From the NCBI GenBank assembly GCA_016903675.1, contig JADQBA010000008.1, positions 57,606 through 121,605 of the forward strand: DNA of 64,000 nt. Direction: 5' to 3'. Each line of letters starts with the position of its first letter. Position 1 is the stretch's first letter. The notes under the pieces are model-generated. The model saw only the letters and a program-made list of their open reading frames with translations, searched no databases and had not been told where the DNA came from. A program made the position numbers and the translations under genes. Source of the stretch: Stigonema ocellatum SAG 48.90 = DSM 106950 (GTDB lineage: Bacteria > Cyanobacteriota > Cyanobacteriia > Cyanobacteriales > Nostocaceae). Below, piece after piece: positions 7,067-16,900 of the stretch.

Positions 7067-9994
7067 ATGCTGAGACTAAATTTTTTAACGGAGTTCTATA
7101 AGCAGCAGAAATATGTTGACTTCAATACTATATTGGGTCTTGGAATGAGTTTTGGTGGTGCGTTCGGCGTAGCTGTGTCTTTGATACTCCCATTCTCTGC
7201 AAATTACGCTTCTGCACAAATTACCCCTGATGCCACTCTACCCAATAATTCTCGTGTTAATCCTGTTGGCAACACCAGCATAATTGAGGGAGGAACCCAA
7301 GCAGGTGGCAATTTATTCCATAGCTTTCAACAGTTTTCTGTGCCTACTGGTAGCACAGCCTTTTTTAACAACGCTACAGATATTCAAAACATTATTACTC
7401 GGGTTACGGGTAAGTCTATTTCAAATATTGACGGTGTGATAGGTGCCAACGGCACAGCCAACCTGTTTGTGCTCAATCCCAACGGAATTATTTTCGGACG
7501 TAATGCCCGCCTCGATGTTGGTGGTTCATTTGTGGGAACGACAGCCAATGCGATTCAATTTGGTAATCTTGGGCTTTTCAGCGCGTCTAACCCCAATACT
7601 CCCTCACCTTTGCTGATTGTCAATCCTTCTGCATTGTTGTTTAATCAGATTCCAACAGGGTCCATTGAAAGCAGGTCAGTCGCAACCGCAGGAGTCGATT
7701 TATCCGGCAATATGATATACGGTTTGAAGGTTCCCAATGGTCGTAGCTTGCTGCTCTTTGGAGGCGATGTATCAGTTGATGGAGGAGGACAGCAAGGAGG
7801 ACTACATGCTTTTGGGGGTCGGATTGAATTGGGAGGCTTGAAAGAACCGGGAACTGTAGAATTAAGCGTTCAGGGCAATCAAGAGCGTCTTAGTTATCCA
7901 GAGGGTGTGGCAAAAGCCGATGTGTCTCTCGCAAATCAAGGAGTCATTAATGTTGTAGCTGACAATGGCGGCAGTATAGCAATCAACGCAGGCAACTTTA
8001 ATCTTGCAGGAGGAAGCGGTCTATTTGCTGGCATTGGGAGTGGTTTAGGGACGGTGAACTCTCAAGCAGGAAACATTGACATTAACGCAACCAAAACTGT
8101 GAGCATAATAGGAGGAGGAAGCGGTATTTATAATCAGGTGGAAGCAGGAGCGTTTGGTAACAGTGGCGACATCAACATTAAAACTGGGTCGCTTTCTTTA
8201 ACTGCACTAGTGTCTGGTACAGCCGCATTCGAAATCAATAATGCGGCTGTACTAGACACTAGTAATGCTGGACAGGGGAATGCAGGCAATATCCAAATCT
8301 CGGTGGGATCGGTTTCTTTAACCGATGGGGCTATATTGCAAGCTAGTAATACTGGACAGGGGAATGCAGGGAATATAGTAGTGCAGGCTCAAGATCAAGT
8401 CTTCCTCGCCACGAGTCTGATTCTTAGTAATGTGGGAAGCCCGCCAAGTTCTCAGGGACAACCACAAACTCAGGGCAATGTTGGAAATATTTTGATTGAC
8501 GGTAGAACAGTTTCGTTAACCGATGGGGCGCAACTGCAAGCAGGTTTCTTTTCTGGGAGTCAAGGAAAGGCTGGAATTGTCTCTGTACGGGCTAGGGACA
8601 CCCTTTCTGTTGCTGGTTCTGTTGCTGGCTTTAACAGCGGAATATTCACCAATGCAGATCCTCAGACAGTAGGAAATGGTAGCGATATCCAAATCTCGGC
8701 GAGATCGGTTTCTTTTACCGATGGTGGTGAACTAGAGGCTAGCAATGCTGGACAGGGGAATACAGGCAATATAATAGTGCAGGCTCAAGATCAAGTCTCC
8801 TTTGCAGGCAAACACAGTGGGATTTTCATCAATATTGGAAGCGCCAACGGATCGCCCGCTTTCGGCAATGTTGGCAATATTGAGATTGACGCTAGAACAG
8901 TTTCTTTAACCGATGGGGCGCAACTGCAAGCAGGTTTCTTTTCTGGAAGTCAAGGAAATGCTGGAATTGTCTCTGTACGGGCTACGGACACCCTTTCTGT
9001 TGCTGGCAAAAAAAGTGGAATACGCACCAATGCAGAGCTTCAGGCAGTGGGCAATGGTAGTGATATTCAAATCTCGGCAGGAGCAATTTCTTTTACCGAT
9101 GGTGCTGAACTAGAGGCTAGCAATGCTGGAAGCGGAAATGGCGGAAAAATAACTATAACCGCTGGGTCACTCTCCTTTGATGGGAGTGATGCCTTCAGCA
9201 CGGCGCAGGTTGGATCTGTGGGCAACGCAGGCAATATTGATATAACTGCGCGATCGCTTTCTCTGACTAATGGCGCTCAACTGTCCACCACTAGTGTAGG
9301 GAATGGTGCAGCTGGCAATATAAACATTATAACGGCTCAGGACATTCGTCTAGACAATCAGGCATCTATCGGTGCTAACACAACAGGGGGACAGGGCAAC
9401 ATTGCTGTGCGCTCCCGCAGTCTTATCTTGCGGGGTAACAGCAACATCACCACCAACGCCACTGGAAGCCAAGTTATCGGTGGGAACATCAACATTGACA
9501 CAGATGTACTCGCTGCTCTAGAGAATAGCTCCATCAGAGCCAACTCTGCTAACTTTCGTGGAGGTCAAATTAGAATCAATGCTCAGGGTATTTTTCGCTC
9601 CAACAACCAAGACATCACCGCCACTGGCGCAAGTCCTGAGTTGAATGGCATCGTGCAAATTAACACATCTGATACTAACCCCAGTCGAGGATTATTGCAA
9701 CAGTCCACAAATCTGATTGACACCAACGCCCTAATTGCCAGTAGTTGCATTAGCCGTAGTCGTAAGGTACAAGGTAGCTTCACCATCACTGGTTCTGGTG
9801 GTTTACCAAACCGTCCTGGGGATGTATTAGTTTCAAACTATCCCACTGGTGATGTGCGTAGTATCACTGGTGGTGATGCATCACGTCCTTGGCAGAAGGG
9901 CGACCCAATTGTCGAACCGGAAGGTGTGTATCGACTGCCTTCTGGGCACCTTGTTTTAAGTCGCGAGTGTCCGTTCAAGGAAGAGACGCGGTGA
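7067..9994 (+). CDS. Two-partner-secretion haemagglutinin-like exoprotein (TpsA type)
   Basis: 975 aa. A long signal peptide ends near ANYASAQ (about residues 27-48). A TPS/haemagglutination-activity domain follows: GGTQAGGNLFHSFQQFSV, VTGKSISNIDG, NLFVLNPNGIIFGRNARLDVGGSFV (about residues 70-170). The rest is a right-handed beta-helix of GNAGNI-type repeats (SLTDGAQL, QGNAGNI). The C-terminus holds CISRS and a PxGVYRLPSGHLVLS tail typical of cyanobacterial members. Such proteins are secreted through an outer-membrane TpsB pore; none is encoded in this window. Two blocks about 390 bp apart (8476-8640 and 8866-9030) are nearly identical, showing recent internal duplication. The ATG at 7067 has a weak ribosome site; start moderately sure. 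Confidence 0.88.
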   Translation: MLRLNFLTEFYKQQKYVDFNTILGLGMSFGGAFGVAVSLILPFSANYASAQITPDATLPNNSRVNPVGNTSIIEGGTQAGGNLFHSFQQFSVPTGSTAFFNNATDIQNIITRVTGKSISNIDGVIGANGTANLFVLNPNGIIFGRNARLDVGGSFVGTTANAIQFGNLGLFSASNPNTPSPLLIVNPSALLFNQIPTGSIESRSVATAGVDLSGNMIYGLKVPNGRSLLLFGGDVSVDGGGQQGGLHAFGGRIELGGLKEPGTVELSVQGNQERLSYPEGVAKADVSLANQGVINVVADNGGSIAINAGNFNLAGGSGLFAGIGSGLGTVNSQAGNIDINATKTVSIIGGGSGIYNQVEAGAFGNSGDINIKTGSLSLTALVSGTAAFEINNAAVLDTSNAGQGNAGNIQISVGSVSLTDGAILQASNTGQGNAGNIVVQAQDQVFLATSLILSNVGSPPSSQGQPQTQGNVGNILIDGRTVSLTDGAQLQAGFFSGSQGKAGIVSVRARDTLSVAGSVAGFNSGIFTNADPQTVGNGSDIQISARSVSFTDGGELEASNAGQGNTGNIIVQAQDQVSFAGKHSGIFINIGSANGSPAFGNVGNIEIDARTVSLTDGAQLQAGFFSGSQGNAGIVSVRATDTLSVAGKKSGIRTNAELQAVGNGSDIQISAGAISFTDGAELEASNAGSGNGGKITITAGSLSFDGSDAFSTAQVGSVGNAGNIDITARSLSLTNGAQLSTTSVGNGAAGNINIITAQDIRLDNQASIGANTTGGQGNIAVRSRSLILRGNSNITTNATGSQVIGGNINIDTDVLAALENSSIRANSANFRGGQIRINAQGIFRSNNQDITATGASPELNGIVQINTSDTNPSRGLLQQSTNLIDTNALIASSCISRSRKVQGSFTITGSGGLPNRPGDVLVSNYPTGDVRSITGGDASRPWQKGDPIVEPEGVYRLPSGHLVLSRECPFKEETR

Positions 9995-10074
9995 CGGGGA
10001 GAGTGGGAGACGCGGAGTCAATTGATGGGGATTGAACTCCAACTGACTCCGCGTCACCGTGTCTCTTCCTTGAA
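9974..10074. terminator. Long inverted repeat spanning the exoprotein stop codon
   Basis: TTCAAGGAAGAGACGCGGTG (from 9974) pairs with its near-perfect complement ending at 10074 (one mismatch over 23 bp); an inner pair GACGCGGAGTCA / TGACTCCGCGTC extends the stem. The stop codon lies inside the left arm. It could act as a bidirectional terminator between the convergent genes at 7067-9994 and 10090-10488. No T-tract follows, so it may instead be a mobile palindromic element. Confidence 0.55.
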
Positions 10075-10089
10075 TTTCGCCGTGCTGTA

Positions 10090-10488
10090 CTAGATACTTG
10101 AGGTCAGCGACTTTATATCTAGAAGCCAGTTTTCATCCACAAATTCTAGATTTTCATTGTAAATGAGACTCAATTCGCCAATTTTTTGAGCGTTCATATG
10201 ACTCGACTTATCTTCAGCAGTATTTCTGTCAGCAGTTTGAAGGAGAAATTTAAGCTGAATCCATCGTTCTCGATATGTAACACCAATAGAACTGCTTACT
10301 AACTCAGTTGACAGCGAAGGAGGCAAGATAATTTCTTCGTAAAATTTATTATTTTCATCCCAGTAACCGCACACTTTGTATTCACAAAATTCCAGATGTT
10401 CTGTTACCAATTTATTGGCATCTAAATTATTTAATATTTCACTAAAATCCTGCCAAACTTGGTGATCTTTTAATGCGAGTCTCGTCAT
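10090..10488 (-). CDS. Hypothetical protein, possible immunity partner
   Basis: 132 aa, acidic, no signal peptide or membrane segment, no family recognised. It starts MTRLALKDHQVWQDF and is encoded 13 bp downstream of the small protein at 10502-10837 on the same strand, so the two are likely one transcription unit. A small acidic cytosolic protein after a small exported basic one is the arrangement of effector/immunity pairs. That role is inferred from layout only. Confidence 0.6.
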   Translation of the reverse strand: MTRLALKDHQVWQDFSEILNNLDANKLVTEHLEFCEYKVCGYWDENNKFYEEIILPPSLSTELVSSSIGVTYRERWIQLKFLLQTADRNTAEDKSSHMNAQKIGELSLIYNENLEFVDENWLLDIKSLTSSI

Positions 10489-10501
10489 GGTCGTTTCTTA
10501 G

Positions 10502-10837
10502 TTAATGTTCTGTTACAAAACCTGGAAAGTGTAAGACTCCATCTATAATTTTTCCATGAAACCTACGGTCTCCCCCTTTCCCTAAAACTTTGGTTTTAAA
10601 ATCGTAACCTTCTTCTTGTGAAGGAACAAGACCAGTATTACCACGAGGTGCTACTTGTCCTTTTTCTATTGCTTTTAAATGTTTGTTACTTGGGTCAAAT
10701 TTCATTCCCAGCTTAATCTGCTCTTTCCCAAAAGATACTAATTGACCATTGATTATTTGATATACAGTATTAGGTTGAATATCTGCCCAATTATTGGGTA
10801 GAGGTTCCATTGAATTTGCTACTGGTAGGAGTGACAA
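10502..10837 (-). CDS. Hypothetical small protein, possibly secreted, possible toxin domain
   Basis: Up to 111 aa from a TTG at 10837; an ATG at 10810 gives 102 aa. In frame upstream of the TTG the codons read DKVIGLIWC and continue into LSLLPVANS, which looks like a signal peptide, but no ATG/GTG/TTG lies before 10837 and a stop is at about 10868. So either the start is lost or an unusual codon is used. The body (GNTGLVPSQEEGYDF, KVLGKGGDRRFHGKI) recalls small C-terminal nuclease-like modules of polymorphic toxins, but I cannot name a family. Next to a TPS exoprotein (convergent) and a possible immunity gene. Confidence 0.55.
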   Translation of the reverse strand: MSLLPVANSMEPLPNNWADIQPNTVYQIINGQLVSFGKEQIKLGMKFDPSNKHLKAIEKGQVAPRGNTGLVPSQEEGYDFKTKVLGKGGDRRFHGKIIDGVLHFPGFVTEH

Positions 10838-11152
10838 GCACCATATTAAACCAATTACTTTATCTTACAGCTATTTTCTAGTAAATGAACCACACCGTTT
10901 GTAGAGGCGAACGGCTGTTTGCCCCTAGGACTGTGGTCTAAATAACTGAAAACTGCTGTAATTATGACCTCTTACCCAAAAATTCGGAGGCTGTGACCCT
11001 CCATTTATTCGCCAACAACATCATACATGTGTGGTTCATTTATGTGATTGTGAGTATAATCCGGAACAATAGCAACACTCTCAAGAAACACTTCTTCCTC
11101 CCCTCTCTCACTCCCCCCCTCCCCCCCTCCTCCAACTCGTGTTTCTTGAGAG
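10838..11152. other. Intergenic region with an inverted GTGTTTCTTGAGAG element
   Basis: Contains an inverted pair CTCTCAAGAAACAC (11082-11095) and GTGTTTCTTGAGAG (11140-11153) around a C-rich core. The same motif bounds longer elements at 13508-13640 and 30674-30834. A minus-strand frame 11005-11092 reads a plausible peptide tail (ESVAIVPDYTHNHINEP) up to the repeat, possibly the end of another broken gene; not enough to call. Confidence 0.5.
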
Positions 11153-11350
11153 AATAGGGATGTAGGATTTGCCAAGAAGCCGGAACGGGTGAATGTTGCC
11201 TTTTCCCGCGCCCAAGAACTACTTATAATTGTAGGTTGCCACAATTTATTCACCCAACAACCTGGCAAAGTCGGAAGAATGTATTCCGAGGTTTCAAACG
11301 TTGTGCGTCATTATGGAGATTTCGTAGATGTTTCTCGCGTCCTCTGCTAA
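11153..11350 (+). pseudogene. C-terminal tail of a superfamily 1 DNA helicase (5' truncated)
   Basis: An open frame without start codon reads ENRDVGFAKKPERVNVAFSR, then AQELLIIVGC, and ends ...DVSRVLC at 11350. NVAFSRA is motif VI of UvrD/Dna2-type helicases, here with its normal lead-in (GFAKKPERVNVAxSRA). About 65 codons survive. The left break coincides with the GTGTTTCTTGAGAG repeat (11140-11153). The tail overlaps the start of the PLD protein gene by 23 nt, so helicase and PLD protein were once a translationally coupled pair. Confidence 0.8.
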
Positions 11351-13307
11351 ACCAATTGACCCTCAGCTAAAAAAGTTAGTGGACGAAATTGAATCCCAAA
11401 GCCCTAGTTTATCAGTTTTGGCAGCGCGTCAATTCCGCTATAGTTTGCTTCAAACTCAGATAAAAGTCACTATCAAGGAACTCCGCCAGTTTAACGTACT
11501 CGAAGAATTTATCATCCGCGCTGGTCTGGAACTTGTCCCTCCTCCGACAGAGGATGAGTTAGCATCTGTACTTGGGCTTGATCCTGTATTTGTGCGAAGT
11601 ACCACTGCGACTCTCCAGACATTACAAACCCTCTCAGGAACATCGCCAATTACAGTCACTTCTGAAGGGCGTTTATTCTATGAGAAAGGTTCTGTACCAC
11701 AACCCCCTTACTCCGTACAAATTTATGCGATCGCAGACCCTTTAAGCAGAAAATTTACCTTTCAGTCTGAACCATTAAATGATGTAGTTATCAACCAACC
11801 TGACTTAGCAGACTTTCTAACTATTGATCATAGAATGACTGATGTTTCATCCTTACCACTTGAGGAACTACAGCAAACTATTCAAGCTTCAGGTTTAGGA
11901 CTTCATCTACCAGAAGAGGGCAAAATCGTCACTTCCTCTAAAGTAGTAGCTGCGACTGAAACAGCTTGGAAAACAATATCACTTTTCGTTCTCTTTGACG
12001 TACTTGAAGATAAATTGAGTCTTCAACTCAGAAGTGGAAAGCAAATTTTAGAGTCAGCTTCAACCTGGTTAGAAGCACTGCAAGCTGAAGGTCAGGTTTC
12101 CTTGCAGGCATTATGTGAATTATCCGACGAAACCATTACTTTTGAGCGCGAGGCGACTCTCAATCAGAAAAATGCAGAAATTGAAGCTAGACTCGAGAAC
12201 ATTCGTCAGCAAGCACTGGAAACCACAAAACAATCCCTAGACATAAAGTACCCCACAAACCAAGAAAATATTCCCACTCCCCACTCCCTAGTCCCCAATC
12301 CCCAATCCCCAATCCCCACTCCCCACTCCCCAAACACCGTAGTACAGTTACGCGATGGACAAATTTCTAAAGCTTTCTCGGAGGTTCTTAATTCCGCGCA
12401 GCAGGAGATTCTTATATATTCACCTTGGGTGAATCAGGCTGTGGTAGACGAGGAATTTCTTCAATTGCTTCAGAAATTGGTTAATCGTGGGGTTTGGATT
12501 TTGATTGGACATGGTATTTCGCGGCTACAAGAAAATGAAGACCGACCCATACCACCAGATGTGGAGGAAAAACTTCTAGCGGTAAAAACTCCTGATGGAC
12601 TACCAGCTTTACAAGTTTTTTGGCTAGGAGATTCCCATGTCAAAGAAGTCATTGTCGATCGCACAATCCATCTTTGTGGATCTCATAACTGGCTATCTTA
12701 TCGCGGCGACCACCTACCGCGAGGCGAGTCAGTCTATAAAGTCACAATTCTTAATCAAGTCCAGGAAGCCTATGAATTTCTTGCTCATCGCTTCAACAAC
12801 CACGCGCAGAAATTATGGAATAATGCTTTACAAAACCTTGATTCTCAATTAGCTGTACAGCCTCTGTGCATTTGGGGTGCGCTGGGTATGGAAGACATGG
12901 GACTCACAGTCATACAGCAGAACAACTGGCTGGAACTTCTGCCGGTATGGCTAAATGTGGTACTTCAGGGATTAAGGTCAAAAAAGGTATCAGTGGATTC
13001 CGAAAGCTTGAGAACTGCACTTTCTTTGCTGAGTCAGGTTTCTTCTGAGGCGACTTTTATCGAGTCATTGCGTCTGGGATGGTGTAGGGTTATGGGCGCG
13101 ATCGCCACTCACAATCGGATGGCTGCTTTAAACCTACTCGGCAATGAAGTATGGCACGAGTTTGTGCGTCTTTCCATTGTACAACCATCTATCAATAATC
13201 CCGAGGATTTTATAGCTGAATGTGCTGTAGCCGAAACAAAGCGCATCCTACCTCCGAGGGAGAAACCACAAATCCTTAAAAACAGAAAGCCAAACCCTCA
13301 AAAATAA
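11328..13307 (+). CDS. Phospholipase D-like (HKD) protein, former helicase partner
   Basis: 659 aa. The N-terminal ~300 residues are not assigned. From about residue 340 a PLD-superfamily domain is visible: SAQQEILIYSPWV, then the HKD signature HVKEVIVD followed by LCGSHNWLS at about residues 435-455. Only one HKD is seen, so a dimer may be needed for a full active site, as in Nuc-type nucleases. Residues about 312-338 are PTPHS/NPQS repeats encoded by a heptad DNA repeat (12267-12335) inserted in frame between the two parts. The ATG at 11328 overlaps the helicase tail. Helicase-plus-PLD pairs occur in phage-defence and repair contexts (DISARM DrmC is one PLD example); this is not shown to be DISARM. 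Confidence 0.75.
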   Translation: MFLASSAKPIDPQLKKLVDEIESQSPSLSVLAARQFRYSLLQTQIKVTIKELRQFNVLEEFIIRAGLELVPPPTEDELASVLGLDPVFVRSTTATLQTLQTLSGTSPITVTSEGRLFYEKGSVPQPPYSVQIYAIADPLSRKFTFQSEPLNDVVINQPDLADFLTIDHRMTDVSSLPLEELQQTIQASGLGLHLPEEGKIVTSSKVVAATETAWKTISLFVLFDVLEDKLSLQLRSGKQILESASTWLEALQAEGQVSLQALCELSDETITFEREATLNQKNAEIEARLENIRQQALETTKQSLDIKYPTNQENIPTPHSLVPNPQSPIPTPHSPNTVVQLRDGQISKAFSEVLNSAQQEILIYSPWVNQAVVDEEFLQLLQKLVNRGVWILIGHGISRLQENEDRPIPPDVEEKLLAVKTPDGLPALQVFWLGDSHVKEVIVDRTIHLCGSHNWLSYRGDHLPRGESVYKVTILNQVQEAYEFLAHRFNNHAQKLWNNALQNLDSQLAVQPLCIWGALGMEDMGLTVIQQNNWLELLPVWLNVVLQGLRSKKVSVDSESLRTALSLLSQVSSEATFIESLRLGWCRVMGAIATHNRMAALNLLGNEVWHEFVRLSIVQPSINNPEDFIAECAVAETKRILPPREKPQILKNRKPNPQK

Positions 13308-13313
13308 TAAGTT

Positions 13314-13422
13314 ACATCTTGCACTAACCAGGTAGTACATCAAAAAAATAACTCAGCCCCCATCCGCCTGGGACTTGAAGTCCCAGGCTAATAGCATAAG
13401 TCCTCTAAAAGAGGACTGAATG
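13314..13422. repeat. Interspersed repeat with two hairpins (copy 1)
   Basis: Matches 63863-63995 almost base for base: ACATCTTGCACYAACCAGG, then AGTACATCAAAAAAATAACT, then hairpins GCCTGGGA...TCCCAGGC (13366-13388) and AGTCCTC...GAGGACT (13399-13417). Copy 2 has 24 extra bases in the middle. It begins 6 bp after the PLD gene stop, and may double as that gene's terminator. Confidence 0.85.
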
Positions 13423-13507
13423 AGTTTTTAAAGCACTGTCAATTTTATGACTTTTTGTTTGGTTATTTGTGGTTTCTACTTAGAGGTGCAAGATATAAGA
13501 CTCCCGT

Positions 13508-13640
13508 GTTTCTTGAAAGCACCCACACGGGCGGCGAACCACCCGCTACGAATGGAACAAACACCCCCATTCTTCCCCCTCTTCCCCCCACTCCCCACTC
13601 CCTACTCCCCACTCCCCACACAAAGTGTTTCTTGAGAGTT
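13508..13640. repeat. GTGTTTCTTGA-bounded C-rich repeat (copy 1)
   Basis: Begins GTGTTTCTTGAAAGCACCC and ends AAGTGTTTCTTGAGAG, with a C-rich run of CCCCACT-type heptads between. A closely similar element is at 30674-30834 and a short inverted form at 11082-11153. The translated frames here are low-complexity and not genes. Confidence 0.75.
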
Positions 13641-13683
13641 AAGTGATTTTGTTAGTTGTTAGTTGTCAATAAAATACCATTGC

Positions 13684-13811
13684 TAAGTAGGTTTGTCGAA
13701 ATAAACACAACTTTGTAAAGATATGTAAACATCGCGTGAGGCTAGATGTAGCTCAATCTAGCCTGTTTACAAAACTTAACAAAGTTGGTTTTAATAGCGC
13801 CGACCTACTTA
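13684..13811. repeat. Long nested inverted repeat upstream of the two-gene cassette
   Basis: Four nested complementary segments: TAAGTAGGT (13684) with ACCTACTTA (13803-13811); ACAACTTTGT with ACAAAGTTGG; TGTAAAC (13724) with GTTTACA (13765); AGGCTAGA (13739) with TCTAGCCT (13757). Together they would fold the whole ~128 bp into one imperfect hairpin. It may be a MITE or a structured RNA; no other copy is visible in the window. Confidence 0.7.
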
Positions 13812-13877
13812 TCTATATTTCGATAATATCTGGGAATTTCAAGTATTAATGCTTTTTGAATTTTTTATCTAAACTTC

Positions 13878-13905
13878 TTGCTTTGGTACATATATACTGT
13901 ATAAT
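13878..13905 (+). promoter_or_regulatory. Candidate sigma-70 promoter of the two-gene cassette
   Basis: TTGCTT (13878-13883) and TATAAT (13900-13905) are spaced by 16 bp, 46 bp upstream of the ATG at 13952. By-eye match only. Confidence 0.5.
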
Positions 13906-13951
13906 AATGCAAAAAATAAGCGTGATGCTTAGAAAATGAAGCGGTTGCACA

Positions 13952-16900
13952 ATGACATCAAAGCATACTTTTGAGGAAAGCTCTAATCCTTTAGCAAAAT
14001 TAGACTATGCTCGATTACTTGACACGATTCTAGAGTTACTTAAGAGTAAGAAAAAGAATATTTTTCAGATTTCAGATAATGGCAATCGACTTTTGATTGA
14101 TGCTTATGAGATCGCTTATAAAATAGCAACGAATCCAGACTTTCAACGACCAAGTCCTTTAGATAAAGAAATAGGTATTAAAGCAGCAACAGTTAACTTT
14201 AGTTCGGATACTGAGTTTTACTCTAAAATTCAAGCAATTAGAGATGAATTAAGGAAACAACTTGATACGGCTTGTGGAGAAGACAAAACCAAAGCTTGCT
14301 TAGACAATCTTTGCACATCATTGTCCAAATTTAATAGTAATCAGCCATCTTTACCATTTAAATATCCTTTTTACAAGAGTTATCCGTTTACATCTCAGCG
14401 CTTAGTTATTGAGAATAGTTTGGCTGAAGAGAGACGCAATGGTACTGATTCAGGGATCAAAGCTCATCATTTGAATGTTAAATTTGAAGGCTTATCGCAG
14501 TTTGAAGATAAGTTGTTTGATAGCCTTAAAATTTACATAGATAATATAGCTACTCAGGATTCAGAAGATTGGCAAGACTTGACCGAAATGTTAGATAACA
14601 TATCAGGGCAAGAAAAATCTGAGCTAACAGAAATCAGAAAGATAGTAGATAGCGAATCTCTACCAAGACTACTGCGAGATATCAAAATAGACTACCTAGA
14701 TTACTTGAGAAGAGAATGTGCAAAAACTAATATATGCAAATCTAATATCGAAGGTTATGAATGTTTAGAGTCATTGATTAATCGGCTGAGATTATTGTCA
14801 GATTATATCAATAATCCAGATTTAGATGAAGCACATTATGAAGTAAGTTATTTACTGGATAAGGCCCTTAATCTCAGGACAGCTTTTTCTCAAGCAAATG
14901 CCTTTGATATACTGCCGATCATTCCTATATATGAAGGAGTGATAGGAGAAAGCGTAGATAGAGAAAGAGGTATAAAAGAATTTAATTTGGGTCTGAAGCT
15001 AAAACTCAATAGACCTGTAAATGCTTATGACGAAGATTCGGTACTTGATTACTACATGGCTGAACTTGACCCCGAAAGTCCACGTCATACTGACCAACTA
15101 CAAGACCCAGCAAAAGCCAAAAACTTTAAAAGTAAGGTTTTAAAAATCGCTTGTCTATATTATTTTATCTTTGCTGTAGCTGAAGATAGCAAAACACCTG
15201 ATAAAAATTATGATCCTATTCCCAAATTTGAAGCAGATGTTTTAAATAAATTGAAACCCGGTGCGATTTCTGATGAGGAAGTCAGAAATGTGTTACGGGA
15301 AATTAAAAATTTAATATTGAATCAGGATAGTTGGCAAGTTCGTCAAAAATTAGCAGCTTTAAAAAAGCTGCTACAAACCTTTCTCTTGAAAAAGGAAATA
15401 TTACCGCCTTCTTCAAAATCAGTTCAACTAAGCATTAACAAGCAAATTTTACATAAAAACAGTGCGAAGATTCTTAAATCCCGAAATTTCTTCCGAATCG
15501 ATTTAAATCAAGAAGACCAATCAAAAACTGGAGATGCTTTAGCTTATATTGAGGTTATGCCACCTACTGTTAATTTGCAATCTCTTACCTCGCTAGGTGT
15601 CACTTTTACTTTTGACGATGTTCGCTACTTTACGGATGGTGAACAGCAAGAGTTTGTAATGAAATATGATATTAATGGGATTAAAGCTTTGCCAGTAGTA
15701 TTTTCTCCTATTGGTTACAATCTCAAAATAGAGAAATGGGAACATCACCCTATATATAGAAAATATTATGAATCACAAAAAGTGATCGTGATTTATTACA
15801 AATCGAAACAAGCTAAAGCAGAAATATTTCAAAATAGTCAATCCCCAGAAGCAAGAATATATCGACAAGTATTTACTCTACTAAGTTACCTGGGCATCAG
15901 TATTTGCCGAGAGCAAATTAGTCTAGATAAGACAGTTAATGAAAAACTGTTTATTCCAATTTTTAGATTTCATCTCAAAGATATTAAAGATGCAACAGAA
16001 GATGAGGTATTTCTCAATTCTTTATCTAAAGCATTAGCACATATTTTACGCAGAGATTGCCTTGCTGATGCTCAAGGGCTTAATGTTCAGGAAGATAAGA
16101 CTTTTCCCTTTCGGGTACAACAAGCTTTGTCATCAATGTACGCTTTGATTCCCAAAACCTTTGAGTTTAAAGGAGGTTATAAGCCTCAATTAGAAGATAA
16201 ACTGGCAATTATAGTTGTTTCTAGTTGGTTGAGTGATGCAGTTTGGAATGAAAAAGATAAAGCTACCAGAATTTCTAATATATATGGTGAAATTGTTGTC
16301 ATCAATAAGGTATCAGATACAACAGTAAAAATTGAAACTATCAAAACATTTGCTGACAATCAACCACATTATAAAATCTATACGGAACCAGAGATTGTTA
16401 GGGATGAAATTAGCAAGCTTTACCAAGAAGGTTATCAGCATTTTCTATATATAGCAAAGGCTCCCTATAGTAGAAGCTTGGGTATAACTAAATTGGAAAC
16501 AGACCCAGACTCATTATTTTTCATGTCTCCAGATGTAGTTAGCTATCTCAAACGAGGTAAACCAGATATTAAGCTATATCCAGTATTTATGGATACATAT
16601 CCTGCTATCAACTTGATTTCTGGTAAAGTAGATTCTTTTTATATTCCTGATATTGAAGAGTTAGAAAAGTTATCTAAAGATAAAAGTCAACAAACCAGAG
16701 TATTTCTCAACCTTTTTACAGGATACTCTATAGACTATCGAGACAAAAACAGCACATTTTTTAATAGTGTAGTCTGTTATAGCACTTTATTGAATATTTA
16801 TGATGTTACGGATACCAGAGATATTCTGGCAGGTCTTCTGGATAAAAATTCACCTTTACAACAAACAATTTTACAGTACATTAGTTTATTTCACTTCTCC

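Noticed and set aside
11005..11268. 87-codon minus-strand frame
   Set aside because: It spans the C-rich repeat and the antisense of the helicase tail; only its last ~28 codons might be a gene end, too little to call.
11328..13307. Calling the PLD locus a DISARM system
   Set aside because: DISARM needs a DrmA helicase, DrmB and a methyltransferase; only a PLD protein and an SF1-type helicase tail are present.
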